Source: Cladopsammia gracilis (lineage: Eukaryota; Cnidaria; Anthozoa; Scleractinia; Dendrophylliidae). Taken from it: 64,000 bases of DNA. The DNA is taken from assembly GCA_022457155.1 (NCBI GenBank), contig JAJGOT010000211.1:803501-867500 (forward strand). The letters are read 5' to 3'. Position numbers and translations under genes: made by a program. This document shows, in pieces, positions 53,716-64,000 of the stretch (positions are counted from its first letter, which is position 1; each line of letters opens with the position of its first letter). The notes beneath the pieces are model-generated. The model had not been told where the DNA came from and searched no databases. It saw only the letters and a list, made by a program, of their open reading frames with translations.

Positions 53716-53982
53716 ACACCTTATTGAGACTTATATAACGTAATGTCGACACTAAGAATTTTATTTTCAATAAATGTTTAAGTGTAAAAAAGAAAATCTA
53801 AAATCACCACTCAGGATTGAACCTGTGACCTCAGCTAGGCTTAGGCTTACATAGCCTACCGTACCACTGTACCACCTAGCTTCTCGGGTTGCTTAGTTCT
53901 AAATTTAACTATATAAACTGCTACCCCTAACCTCAACTGAAAGCTAACCAGTTACTCCGTTGTTTAAGTCTCAATAAGGTGT
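53716..53982 (-). mobile_element. tRNA-like TIR element, copy 3, both ends intact
   Basis: ACACCTTATTGAGACTTATA start and the inverse GTCTCAATAAGGTGT end. The minus-strand interior has the A-box-like TAGGTGGTACAGTGGTA and B-box-like AGGTTCAATCC. It confirms the boundaries of copies at 14199 and 34324. Confidence 0.72.
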
Positions 53983-54393
53983 CCACCCCCAATCTACACC
54001 CGGGCGTTAATTTTTTCCCATCAGTAGGATGCCTAAAATTTGTACAATTTTATAATTTTTGTGCATGTGTATAATTTTTTTTTTTTTACTGCAGAGCGTT
54101 TGAACAATGTTGAAAACCAAAAGATGGTTGACAGCAAATCAATCAAAGTGCCGCGTGAGAGGTTACTAAGGCCTTGGTTCCATTCTCCTCTCTCCCGTTA
54201 CCAAAGCAGTTTGATGTTCAGGAAGACATAAGACGTTTTAGACATAAGACATGTGCAGACTGAAAAGAAACATGTGGCATGAAAAGTGTAAAATAAGACA
54301 TTGGACCCAAGCCAGGGGGCCCTCCTGTTCACATCTAATAATGAAGTAGTTGACTATATTTAAACTATTCAAAATGGTCTTTGCGTGTGTTAA

Positions 54394-54549
54394 GAAGTAA
54401 TATATCAAACACGAGGAACAGCGTTTCATCAGATTTCCAAACACCGAGAAGTGGATTGGAAAAACGAGGCGCAGCCGAGTTTTTTTAAACCACTTCAAGG
54501 TGTTTGGAAATCTGATGAAACACTGTTTCGAGTGTTTGATATAGCTTCT
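54394..54549. mobile_element. Fold-back MITE
   Basis: Arms TATCAAACAC ... TTTCATCAGATTTCCAAACA pair with the right half. The loop contains a second small pair GAAGTGG / CCACTTC around AAAACGAGGCGCAGCCGAG. Confidence 0.8.
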
Positions 54550-55443
54550 CAAACTGATCGTTAAATGCGGAGAAAACGAAGGAATAAAATCGCCAAAATC
54601 TATGCAAATTAAGAAACGATTTCAAAACCTCCTTCACGGTAGTGATTTCCTTTGTGTTCTCGTCATGAATTATTAATGAGTTTGAGAAATATGGTGTAAA
54701 CAACTAAATCACACTTAGAATTGTTTATGTTTTATATTACCATAGAGGTGAGGAGATCCTTGTGACTTGAAGAACCTCTGTAAATATTTATTTTTCTTTA
54801 ATTTTGGTCTATTGCTCATTCATGGTGCAGTTTCAAAAAATATTCATACCCTCACCCCATAGAAGGTCATTGAAAATTCTGCATTTTTTAAAGTGAATTA
54901 TAAAAATATGAAACTAAACTGGGATTTTCAGAGTGGTGGGGGGAGGATTAAAACAAACAAGCCTTCCTATGGTGTGGAAGGGGATGAATATTTTCTGGAA
55001 GTACACTTTGTTGATTTCAAAAGGAGCTGGTTTTCACTTGAAAGGTCTCTTGTATATACATGTAGGTGCGGTTCCTAGAAATTTTGCATATTTGGTTTTT
55101 CATAAATTTCTATGATATGTGTAGAGGAATTCAGACACAAAATTCTGGAAATCAAGCGTAACTTTTATAGTGGGTTAAATGTTATTGTGTTGGACAAAAA
55201 AAGAGAGGAAAAAATGAAAGAGCAGTGTGTTGATGTTGTGTTGGCCACAGGGAGAATGAGAATGAGCTGGGACTTAACGTCCTTATTTTTGGTGATTTGA
55301 GCCAGAAAGAAAGAAACGTTCTTAGCATGTTCTCAGGATAAATAGCACAGTATTTCAGTAAATCATAGTTCTGCAGAGTTACAAGAAAGAAATATAGGTG
55401 AGGTTCTACACAATTGCGAATTATTAAACATGTTTGCTATAAT
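54550..55443. other. Intergenic, nothing recognised
   Basis: AT-rich DNA. Open frames near 54893-55300 have no domain and no homologue that I know. Confidence 0.3.
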
Positions 55444-55726
55444 AGAGCAGTTTTCAATTGAGTGTCGAAAGTAATTACACAATTGCTTTGGTTTTGCATT
55501 TCTACGCTTTGTGATTGGCTAAAAAATCTCGCGCCACTTTCTCGACCAATCAGAAGTAAAACCAAAACCAATCGTGACTTGCTCGCACGCGTTTTCCCGC
55601 GCTTGGCGCCGCCGACATGTAATTGCTTCGAGCTCTGATTGGTTCATTGGCTTGTTTACGACTGCTGTGATTGGTCAGAGTAATTACTTTGGTTTTGGTT
55701 TACCACACTCAATTGAAAACTGCTCT
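55444..55726. mobile_element. CCAAT-box TIR element, uninterrupted
   Basis: AGAGCAGTTTTCAATTGAGT at the left and the inverse at the right. Inside are ATTGGCT, ACCAATCAG, ACCAATCG, GATTGGTTCATTGG and GATTGGTCAG, that is, six CCAAT boxes in both orientations in about 200 bp, and a GC-rich GGCGCCGCCGAC centre. It defines the ends of the interrupted copies in units 1 and 2. Confidence 0.82.
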
Positions 55727-56110
55727 AAAATGGAATAAGACTAACCGATACAATTTTTACGTCATTAACATGGTAAATAGAGACGTTCTTAACTAAATTT
55801 CAGCCAGGATACGTTCTTAGCAAATTCTGGCAAATCTCAGCCTCAACGTTCTTATAAAAAAGTTCTGTTATATAAAGAAGAGTGTACACCTAATTGAGGA
55901 AATGTTGTCATAGAAAATACAAAATCCCAAACAAGAATTAATAATTACCTTAATTGTATTCGCAGAAGAGAAATTTTTAAGGAACAAAAATAATTTTCAT
56001 TCCTGAGATAAAAATTAGCTAAAATTGGTTCAGTATTTGATAAAAATTTGTTTGGAAGAAATATCTGTTGAAAGGTCATGTGTGCGAAAGAATACCATTG
56101 GGGATATTAT
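55727..56110. other. Intergenic, nothing recognised
   Basis: The words ACGTTCTTA and CTCAGC recur. No gene. Confidence 0.3.
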
Positions 56111-56454
56111 TAAAGAGTCTGACCCACCCAGTTTGCATTGCGCGCTTCTCTTATTGTTATGATACGGCTCTATTCCATATTTGGGCATGCATATCACCTC
56201 TTGCACGAGTGAATTTTTCATCTACAATACAGTATGGATTTTCGGGTGTTTCTTGGTGTTGCGGAAACCATTGTTGGTTAGCTTTTGTGTTGTGGTGTGG
56301 GTATTGTTCAGTGCCTTTTGAATCTTTTGTTTTACGTCATTTGGTGATCACACCATCCGCAACACCAAGAAACTACCGGATTTTCGGGGGCCCGGAAAAT
56401 GGCGGATGAACCAACGTAGGCGCGCAATGCATACTGGGTGGGTCAGATTCTTTA
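56111..56454. mobile_element. TIR element with nested inverted pair
   Basis: Outer ends TAAAGAGTCTGACCCACCCA and the inverse GGGTGGGTCAGATTCTTTA. A second pair GTTTCTTGGTGTTGCGG / CCGCAACACCAAGAAAC lies at 56247 and 56355. No coding capacity. Confidence 0.78.
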
Positions 56455-56872
56455 AGGTAATTAATTCCTATTTGGTATTTTCTACGACAACGTTCCTGCG
56501 TTTTACTAAAACTGCACATGTGTGAAAGGAATGATAATATATTAAGATGATTCAATAAAACATTTCAAAATTGACATTTTTGTTCACTCTTGCGTCATTG
56601 TGCCCTTCACAGGAAGCTCAAAATGCATCAGACTCACTATAGACTTTCCCATAGTAGTCTCCAGTCTCGAGCGATGGTTTTGAACCCTAAAAGGTGCGAC
56701 GAGCACCCCCCCCCCCCCCCTCCCCCTGGCCGTTGTAGTTACAAAAAAAATAAACACTGTAAATAAAGACTACTTTTAAGGGCATCATCATCATCGTCAC
56801 TTTCATTTTGTGCTTTAATAATCATAATGATAAATAACAACAATAATTGAATATTTATGCAGGATAACCCTT

Positions 56873-57190
56873 CAGGACCCAGTTGTTCAAAAGGTGGATA
56901 ACGTTATCCACCGGATAAATCACTATCTACTGCGGGATAAGTATTAACAAAACCAATTGCATGAATGTGAATATAATATTATGAAAATCATATATTTGAA
57001 CTGCGGATAAACATGAGTGAAATTTGTGATCCTCGCAGTGTGCTCTCAACTTAAGCAGTTGGAAAAGCGACCTGAAAAAAAATTCAGGCTTGAACGGGAT
57101 TCGAACCCATGACCAATTGCGTTATCCACTGGATAGTGATTTATCAGGTGGATAGCGTTATCCACCTTTTGAACACTGAGCTGGGTCCTG
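56873..57190 (-). mobile_element. TIR element containing a tRNA-like block
   Basis: CAGGACCCAGTTGTTCAAAA at the left and a diverged inverse TTTTGAACACTGAGCTGGGTCCTG at the right (two parts). The inner words GGTGGATAACGTTATCCACC are themselves palindromic. On the minus strand at 57080-57110 GGGTTCGAATCCCG is a perfect B box, and GTGGATAACGCAATTGG precedes it where an A box would be. No tRNA fold. Confidence 0.7.
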
Positions 57191-57939
57191 TACTATTGTA
57201 CTGTTATAACTCAAATTCAATTGAAATTACGCCTCGCGTTATTTATAGTGTCACTTGCTGGCCTTGTTCAACTACTGCAGAGAGCACAGTTGTTGCTGTC
57301 ATATCGCGGCAAATATGGAAAATATCTGTCTGAATACAAGGACGTTTTCTACTTGGGGGAGGGGAAGGAGGGTTGTACTCCCCTTTATAAGATAAATGTG
57401 CAACACTGAAAGGTGAGGGTTTGCTGAAATATTTGACAATTTTTGTCTGAAAATGAGTGTAGATTTTAGTGCGCCTTTTGCTGTCTGCAGCTTTTCGTAC
57501 AGATTTCTGCCATTTTCTTTATAAAAGAAGGGGAAATTTCAAGATTAAGATTTGAAAATAAGAGGGAAAATTACATATTTTGGTTTGAAAATTGGCAAGG
57601 GGTTCAAGAATGAGACTGCACGCACCCACCAAGACGTTTGCGGAATAATCGCCCTCGGATGTGTTCTAGTCTGCGTGGAAGGCATAATATTCGACTTGCT
57701 TGTTTTTTCGAAATTCCCCCCAATCAGTAGCGATTAATCTGGGTAAAGTAAATTGTCTGTTATCAGGTGCAACTCCCGTGCTACCGCGCTATGTCTAAAT
57801 CTAAATCTAAATCTAAATCTAAATCGAATACTGCGCAAAGCTCCCACATGGGATATATATGCATAGGGAACGGTGACAAGGCGTATTCACAGACCTATTC
57901 TGATTTTTAGTGCAAATTTCCCGCGAGTTTGGATTCCTA
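57191..57939. other. Intergenic; CTAAAT microsatellite at 57794-57825
   Basis: No gene recognised. Five TCTAAA-type units at 57794-57825. Confidence 0.4.
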
Positions 57940-58080
57940 CCGTACCGGCCAATCACAACCGTTTGCGATGCGGTTTTGTGTCCAGATGAAAAACGAAATG
58001 CAGAAGCAGAGATAGAATTGAGGTTCATGTACCTTGGACAGATAACGAATGATCTTAGGTCTTGCTTAGGACATCATCCG
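57940..58080 (+). pseudogene. Possible LINE reverse transcriptase scrap
   Basis: EAEIELRFMYLGQITNDLR resembles the 'FKYLG..I..D' block after the RT active site of several LINE families. About 45 codons only, next to the GPCR stop on the other strand. Confidence 0.3.
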
Positions 58081-58105
58081 ACTGATCTTTTATAATTGTT
58101 TTCGG

Positions 58106-59857
58106 TCAGCGCAAAGTTGTTGAATGTCTTTGATCAGTTTGATTGATTAGCTCTGGTTTTGCTTTAAGAGCATAAAGTCTCTTACAACATTTCATGTGAC
58201 CAGTAAAAGCTAATCTTATGTGTTTACTTGACAGGGCGTACACGATGGGGTTCAAAACACACGACAAATATACGAGCCACATAGAGGTCCTGTAAACCCA
58301 CAGCGGGGTGTTGGAAGAAGACTTGCAATTATTCACCAACATATAAGGGCCCCAGGACAAAAAGAACACCAACACAAGCATAAAGCCAATTTTAGCAATC
58401 TTGTACTCGCGCGGTATTGCGTTCACACGTAGTTTTCTTTTAAACTGGGTGATGGCGCGAAGTCGTAAGAGAGGTGAACTAACTTTCGGTGCAGTAGGTA
58501 GTTGGAGCGAGTTGTTATCTCTTTTAGACTTCACTGGAGATCTTTCATAGCTCATAGAACAAGATCGAGAACGACGGTTTTTACGTGGAAGAGGCGCTTG
58601 TAACATAGGTTTTACAAACTGAGCAGGGGTAGGTAAGGCGATGGGTGGCGGTCGGAGTTGGTTGGCATGGTAATGGCTACTCAGCGATGGTCCCCCTGGG
58701 CTCAGATTAGTTTCACGCGTGCGCTGTGACAGATCAGTAGAGTCTTCTTCTCTAAGTTGTGGTGCTGTCATAAACCCATTCAGTGAGAATACCGCTGGAA
58801 TGTTAAGTTCTGGTTCATTGACTGGTGATGAAGCCGTTGTAACTGTAACGCTGATGGAATGAGAGCGCCTTCTCTCACAGTTCAAACCATTTGGAGTTTC
58901 CGTACGCAGTGTCTCTTCTGCAGAAATTTCCTGCAACTCTGAAAACAATGCGTTGGGTTCAGTTGAGTTCAAGTTAGTATAACTCAAACTTAATGACTTA
59001 GCTATCGACGGCGAGGCATGTTCAATCTCGTTGCTATAGTTACCATCTGGACAAAACATGGTCGACACCGTTCCAGGAACGAGTCCTCTGATAGAAAACT
59101 GCAGGCTGATTGAACATGATCGCGGGCGTGGCTCTTGGTTTGATTCCACTGGTTCTGTTTTTGTTGCTGCCTTCATTTGGATGAAAAATGGCAGAAAATT
59201 TTCATCTGGTTTGATGTGATCGCATCCCGCAGAATGCGAGCGGAACTTTTTATCATGTCGTGTTGTTTTTGTAGATTCTAACTCACGTTCAATACCTTTT
59301 AAATATTGCATCGAATTATTTGCAGTGTTAACGGGAGACAATCCTGGCTCTGCTTTGACACGACGACAACTTTGTTTTGCCTCGTCAAAATTTGAGTTGG
59401 AGAGAAACGAGTCGTATGCACGACCCCTAACTCCAGCCTCATTCCCGCTGGCGTTTCTCTGTGTCCTGCGAGGCCCACTAGAGGAAATCCTCCAATGAGA
59501 AACTTTTTTGGTATGCCGGCGTATAGAAGAGAAAATCATTCCATAAGTTGAGAGCAGTGTTACCAGAGGCACCCCAAAAGCGAAGATAGTCATAAATGCG
59601 TACAAGCCACAGCTGCGGTGCCAGGCCGGGGAACAGTTGTTTGTTCCCCCATGATACTCGTAGTCTATTACCAGTGGAAGACAGGAGAGGCACAGGGAGC
59701 CCAGCCACACCAGTACCAGCATGCACAGAGCTCTCTTTTGTGTTAGCACGTGTTTGTAGCGCATTGGTCGAACCACGGCGAAGTACCGATCGGCACTGAT
59801 GCAGCACAGAGTTGAAATGGAGGCCAGGAATAGCATAGTGCCAGACATACCGTTCAA
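58106..59857 (-). CDS. Class A GPCR, terminal exon (helix 3 to C-terminus), orphan
   Basis: 583 codons from a splice acceptor (minus-strand TTTTCCCTTTCAG ending at 59858) to the stop at 58106. Helix 3 starts at once (GMSGTMLFLASISTL), with DRY at 23-25. Helix 4 is at about 42-63 and Cys75/Cys83 lie in ECL2, one of which should pair with a helix 3 Cys in the missing part. Helix 5 at about 85-112 ends in RRH, then a 370-residue third cytoplasmic loop rich in Ser, Thr and Arg. Helix 6 follows at about 488-508 (FFLSWGPY), then helix 7 with NPIVY at about 536-540, CC at about 557 and a short tail. There is no helix 7 lysine, so it is not an opsin. Helices 1 and 2 must be on an upstream exon that I did not find in the window. 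It resembles amine-type or orphan receptors in DRYFAVVRPMRY; the ligand cannot be told from the sequence. The frame is intact. Confidence 0.88.
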   Translation of the reverse strand: MNGMSGTMLFLASISTLCCISADRYFAVVRPMRYKHVLTQKRALCMLVLVWLGSLCLSCLPLVIDYEYHGGTNNCSPAWHRSCGLYAFMTIFAFGVPLVTLLSTYGMIFSSIRRHTKKVSHWRISSSGPRRTQRNASGNEAGVRGRAYDSFLSNSNFDEAKQSCRRVKAEPGLSPVNTANNSMQYLKGIERELESTKTTRHDKKFRSHSAGCDHIKPDENFLPFFIQMKAATKTEPVESNQEPRPRSCSISLQFSIRGLVPGTVSTMFCPDGNYSNEIEHASPSIAKSLSLSYTNLNSTEPNALFSELQEISAEETLRTETPNGLNCERRRSHSISVTVTTASSPVNEPELNIPAVFSLNGFMTAPQLREEDSTDLSQRTRETNLSPGGPSLSSHYHANQLRPPPIALPTPAQFVKPMLQAPLPRKNRRSRSCSMSYERSPVKSKRDNNSLQLPTAPKVSSPLLRLRAITQFKRKLRVNAIPREYKIAKIGFMLVLVFFLSWGPYMLVNNCKSSSNTPLWVYRTSMWLVYLSCVLNPIVYALSSKHIRLAFTGHMKCCKRLYALKAKPELINQTDQRHSTTLR

Positions 59858-60052
59858 CTGAAAGGGAAAAGTCACGAAATAAAAACACTGTCATCAAACA
59901 GGTGAAAGAGCTTTTTTCTGAATTTTTCACGAGCCGGGTTTTTTCATCAGGCTAGCGATTACTTCCGGTTTCTGTAGCATAACGTGACTGAGAGTATATT
60001 GCTATTCCCCTCCCCTCCCCCCGGATGTGAAGCTTGTCCAGTGCATGGCTAC
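59858..60052 (-). other. Start of the GPCR intron
   Basis: Minus-strand sequence before the acceptor. Nothing else recognised. Confidence 0.5.
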
Positions 60053-60124
60053 TCCCAACCTCGTTCCCAGGGCTTTTCCCTCCGCCCCTATCTCGAAGGG
60101 AAAAGTCCTGGGAACGAGGTTGGG
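60053..60124. repeat. Hairpin (CCCAACCTCGTTCCCAGG arms)
   Basis: CCCAACCTCGTTCCCAGGGC pairs with CCTGGGAACGAGGTTGGG around a CCGCCCCTATCTCG loop. It looks like the preserved end region of a MITE. Confidence 0.75.
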
Positions 60125-60291
60125 CTACTCCAGCCGTTATGATCAGAGGTGAGAAGATATGGATAAAAATATACAATATAGCGAAAAGGAAGAGGGCGGC
60201 CTTCCTCCTTCAGCTCGTGCACCTCGAGCGCATGTCCGAACGATATTCTTTAGCCGGCAAAGTACATGTAACAGTAAAATGCATGAACAGA

Positions 60292-60545
60292 ACCCCGATA
60301 TAACGAACCCCGGTATAACGAACCCCGGTATAACAAACCCCGGTATAACAAACCCCGGTATAACAAACCCCGGTATAACAAACCCCGGTATAACAAACCC
60401 CGGTATAACAAACCCCGGTATAACAAACCCCGGTATAACAAACCCCGGTATAACGAACCCCGGTATAACGAACCCCGGTATAACGAACCCCAGTATAACG
60501 ATCCCCGGTATAAAGAAATCCCTGTTATAACGAACACAATCCAGA
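60292..60545. repeat. 15-bp minisatellite (AACCCCGGTATAACA)
   Basis: About seventeen tandem units of AACCCCGGTATAACA or ...ACG. Since 15 is divisible by 3, all frames stay open (NPGIT on plus, PGFVI and YRGLL on minus), which explains the apparent proteins here. The word is related to the CCCCGTTATAACGG of the element at 62390. Confidence 0.95.
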
Positions 60546-61904
60546 AGCCCAAGTGTAAAATAAACCCGGATATAACGAATAAATGTCACCCGACTCCTTC
60601 ATGCAAAACAGATCAACAGAGATCTCAAGCAAGTTAAGGCAAGGTTTACTTGCTTATTTGGCATAGTATCTTTTGAAAAGGAAGTCGCCGTTCAATGTTC
60701 CTAATAATTTACAAGCAATATTGTTTCAGTGGCCTTAATAATATGAAACATTCGTGACGTTCAAATATCAGTCGCGTGACCTGTTATTGAACGTTAACGG
60801 TTAAAATCTTCAGGGTAAAATGGGGAGCATCAAATCAAATCAAATTAAAACTTTTTGAGCACCAATCTTTTGCAACTTAGGTGCTGGTCATGGAATAGCC
60901 TTGTGCGCATGTCTAAGTTTAATAGCAGTCACGCAATTAGGGTAAATAGGTCACGTGACTTTAGAAATAGCTTAATAACCTCTAATACAAATTACAGATA
61001 CCACCTTACAAGGCAGAATAACAATGCTGATACTCTACTGGACAATTTAGTAGCACATGTTTTTAAAATTATATTGCAGAACCTTTCCCCATTTTAGAAA
61101 ACGCATTTTGTGACGTCACTTACAGCGCATTGTCACGTGATGCTAACTTACACTCTCATACGATTAACCAAGTCAGATGTAAATCCTACTATTAGCATCG
61201 AACTTTGAAGTTAATTGTATTGATCAATAATAAAGATCTCTAAATTCGTCGCGGGGGGTCGTTTGAAACGCCTTAGTCATGCCTTCACTTGCCTGAGATT
61301 GAAATCCTTTTAAATTCGATTACACATTCCATTGTAAAAGACTATGTGCTGTCAACAGCACGTTACTTGCTACCAAAGAGCAAATCTAAGCCTTAAATAT
61401 CTTCTTCATCTCTTAGTCTATCAATTTAGTCTTCACTTTTGACTGCTTCTTGTGTTGAAAGGCATAAAATAGTTGCCGAAATTTCTAATCCAATCTAATC
61501 CAATGCCTTTGTTCCTCCGTTTTCCAGTCACTTTGTAGTAATTGCATGATACAGTTGTATTAAATGGAATGATTCAACGTAACACTGTTTATTTTTAAGG
61601 CAAGTTAATTAATAACTAAGAAGGAAGGGCCGCCGACTTCCCCTCCAAAAAAAAAGAGCGCCTGATCGCAGGTTACCGTGAAAACCCTCTATACACATTT
61701 GCGCCTCTGTTACGCAGGCCAAGGAATCTGATAGAAATGCATTCTGATCTATCACCATTCGTTCCTACATAAGCATTGCTTGGGAAAGGTATACCTGTTT
61801 ACCATCTTGACGTGGGAGTAGAAATGAAATTGGCCCGCGGCAGAATAAATTTGTGATAAAATCAATAAATTTACACGGCTTTTAAATTCGATTACCTTAT
61901 CCCT
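60546..61904. other. Intergenic, nothing recognised
   Basis: CAAATCAAATCAAAT at 60832-60847. No supported gene; the frame at 60855-61097 has no recognisable motif. Confidence 0.35.
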
Positions 61905-62185
61905 CGTTTTCATCTACGTAAGCAGTTTGTTTTTCTGGCTTTGAGACCAACACCACAGATAAGATGTTCAGAAAATGTTAAATGAAACGACTTGACAAAA
62001 TGTTGAAATCCGACGATCGTTAATAGCCGACTATGGGAAAAGAGAACTTTCGAAAATTAGAGAATTGCGCCCGTGCCTGTGCCTGTGCGCCTGTGCCTGT
62101 GCGCCGACGTATCCGATTTCCTTACTCCCCACCGAAATCGGATACGTCAGCGCGCAGGGTAGAGGACTTTGTATGCGTCCGCCAT
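61905..62185. repeat. Diverged homologue of the opsin-unit flank, without the pogo-like element
   Basis: CATCTACGTAAGCAGT, TTTTTCTGGCTTTGAGACCA, CAGATAAGATGTTCAGA, AACGACTTG and TTAGAGAATT, then GTCCGCCATTTT, occur in the same order as 8815-9010 plus 14525-14570 of unit 1, but with no 5.5-kb element between. It contains a GCCTGT repeat (62073-62100) and a hairpin at 62106-62148 (GACGTATCCGATTTC arms). Confidence 0.55.
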
Positions 62186-62389
62186 TTTTGATACACCAAC
62201 ATGACGGCCGAATTGTATTTTTATTCATATACAGCTAAATTTTCTTTATAATTGTTTCTGTTCAGTTCATAGATTCAAAAGACCTCTGATCTGTATCCTC
62301 GCTTTAGAAAAAAAAAGTGAAAAATAGTTGTTTTTGTTTAGCACATTTGAGACGCTCAGCCGCACAGCCAAAACATTTAAAATGCTATA

Positions 62390-63160
62390 CAGTGGAACCC
62401 CGTTATAACGGACACCGAAGGGACAAGAGAAAGTGTCCGTTATAACGGGGTGTCTGTTATAATGGGGTTTCTTACAGATTACGTAACTTTATTGAATTTA
62501 TTAATATAAACTTCTATTATAGCATACACATCAATAACGTACATTTGAAACGTCTCAAATGAAAGCAAATCATAAAACCATGATAATCAAGTGAAGTTTT
62601 TTTTCCTAACGAAATGTTTATCCTCTTGTCGTAATCATTCCATTCGTCTCTAATCAGGATTAAATCTTCACGAACAATTTCATAGCGATACAGTTGTTCT
62701 TTTGCAAACAAAACTGTTATTTCCTAGCGAAAACGTCTGTGACGGTTGTTTGCTTTGACTCGTTGAATTTTTTTTTTTTCAGCCAAACGGAAAAATGACA
62801 ATGTAAAGAAAAATAAAAAGACTGCACACTGAACATATTGTAGTCTTAGCTTACGTTTCTGTCTGGCCACTGTGGCGAACTCTTGTCGCATATGATATCC
62901 AGACGGATACTTTCAATCGTACTGCATTAGTGAAGCCATTAACGCAATGGTGTGACGAAAGATTGTACTCAGACTGTCCGTTATAACGGGGTTGATTTTG
63001 TATTAAATTTTTCTGTTCGGGCTGTAAAAAAGTGTCCGTTGTCCGTTTTAACGGGGTCTTTTTAACAGAAAATGATCACCTTTCCGCCGGGACTTATAAA
63101 ACTGTCCGTTATACCGGGGTGTCCGTTATACCCGGATGTCCGTTAGGCGGGGTTCCACTG
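62390..63160. mobile_element. pogo/Tigger-like MITE with TA duplication
   Basis: CAGTGGAACCCCGTTATAAC at the left and GGCGGGGTTCCACTG at the right, flanked by TA (62388-62389, 63161-63162). GTGTCCGTTATAACGGGGT words recur in both directions near both ends (62430, 62985, 63035, 63105). The 771-bp interior has no transposase. It is the simplest form of the family that has become the minisatellite-filled composite in units 1 and 2. Confidence 0.82.
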
Positions 63161-63162
63161 TA

Positions 63163-63555
63163 TCTTCAAAGCAATGTATTGACATGAAACTTGGCAGGAC
63201 GATTACTTTTGCCTATATGAAGAACCTGTTAAAAGTAGGACTGTGTAGAATAAGCTGTTTAGATTTTAGAATTTTGATGACGTCGGGTGAAAACGATCTG
63301 TTAACGAGGCGCGAGATATCGCAGCGAGCTCTGTAGAAAACATAGGTAAGCAATGCGTGCAGAGAAATTTTTCATTATTTTTACTCTTTCGGCTTCCAGG
63401 AGCTAGACTGCTAGCTGTCCTTTTCCCGTTAATCGAGTGGGCGAGTTAATCACAAAAACAAGCTTGGTGAGACTGGAGCGAGCGAAAGAGCCGAGGGGAA
63501 ACTGGGGATCCGCCTCTTCCCCAGAGCCCGCTGAGTTCGCAATACTTTTCGGTAG
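63163..63555. other. Intergenic
   Basis: 63480-63530 has GAGCGAGCGAAAG and CTGGGGATCCGCCTCTTCCC words reminiscent of the interior of the MITE at 15228. No gene. Confidence 0.35.
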
Positions 63556-63907
63556 CCGATTCGCATATAGTTAACCGCATATAAGCGAGTCTAATTAACA
63601 TCAAATTACCGCATGCGAGCGGTTAAAGTAGGCCCAATTCTACGGTGGCCCACAAGGGTCAGCTGCAAACAAATAAAAGCAGCTGCAAACAAATAAAAGT
63701 TGCTTAGGTTAGGGTTAGGGTTAGTGCTTAACCCTAAACACTGCAGATCAGTGCTAAACTGGAGCTCTTTTCTCTCAGTTCTGTGACTAACGTCAGTAAT
63801 ATAAAGAATACTACTGTTAGGTAAATAGGGCCTATTTTACCGCTTGCATGCGGTAATTTGATGTTAATTAGACCCGCTTATATGCGGTTAATTATACGCG
63901 AATCGGG
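63556..63907. mobile_element. TIR element with about 80-bp ends
   Basis: CCGATTCGCATATAGTTAAC, with AATTACCGCATGCGAGCGGT and GGGCC-type words, is inverted on the right (TTTACCGCTTGCATGCGGTA, ATACGCGAATCGGG). The middle has three TTAGGG-type words (63702-63725) that are not a telomere. Confidence 0.8.
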
Positions 63908-64000
63908 TGTTTCGGTCGGCTCGGCGCTCAGATCGCCGATCGCGTATTTGCTCGCCCGCTCGACATCCAGAGAGGGACTGCTTGCAGTCTATCCAGGAGC

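Noticed and set aside
60143..60589. Long frames on both strands with PGFVI, YRGLL or NPGIT repeats
   Set aside because: They are produced by the 15-bp satellite, whose period is a multiple of three. No start context, domain or splice support.
63702..63740. Telomere repeat (TTAGGG)
   Set aside because: Only three units, inside a TIR element. The same holds for the words at 48470-48500.

Overview
The window looks like nuclear DNA of an anthozoan cnidarian, most likely a stony coral. The evidence is intron-poor opsin genes of cnidarian type, Penelope-like and LINE retroelements, and very dense short inverted-repeat (MITE-like) elements in AT-rich DNA. The species was not identified; this rests on protein motifs and repeat style, not on a search.

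Positions 1-44462 are a tandem array of three diverged copies of one segment, called units 1, 2 and 3 (1-20460, 20461-37161, 37162-44462). Each unit starts, in window order, with a minus-strand opsin: copy 1 at 1-788 (3' part outside the window), copy 2 at 20627-21538, copy 3 at 37216-38241. The two internal unit junctions fall at the same base, next to the same GC-rich repeat, about 54 bp past the ancestral opsin stop codon. The rest of each unit is non-coding and made of mobile-element insertions. Comparing units gives filled and empty insertion sites, so element ends, target-site duplications and insertion order can be read directly. Units 1 and 2 share insertions that unit 3 lacks.

The opsins are the main biology. 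All keep the retinal-binding lysine, ERY, NPxxY and the extracellular disulfide, but they differ at positions next to the chromophore. Copy 2 has lost the usual Glu181 counterion and, by a frameshift, its C-terminal tail. Copy 3 carries a Lys at the bovine-86 position.

Positions 44463-58105 are repeat-rich intergenic DNA. They include a Penelope-like element (51069-52552) whose two 408-bp ends are in inverted orientation and carry hammerhead-like motifs. Positions 58106-59857 are a large terminal exon of an orphan class A GPCR with a very long third cytoplasmic loop. Positions 59858-64000 hold tandem repeats and two terminal-inverted-repeat elements. Besides the retroelement hammerheads, a well-formed type I hammerhead ribozyme lies on the minus strand at 15963-16034. 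No rRNA, functional tRNA or CRISPR was seen.
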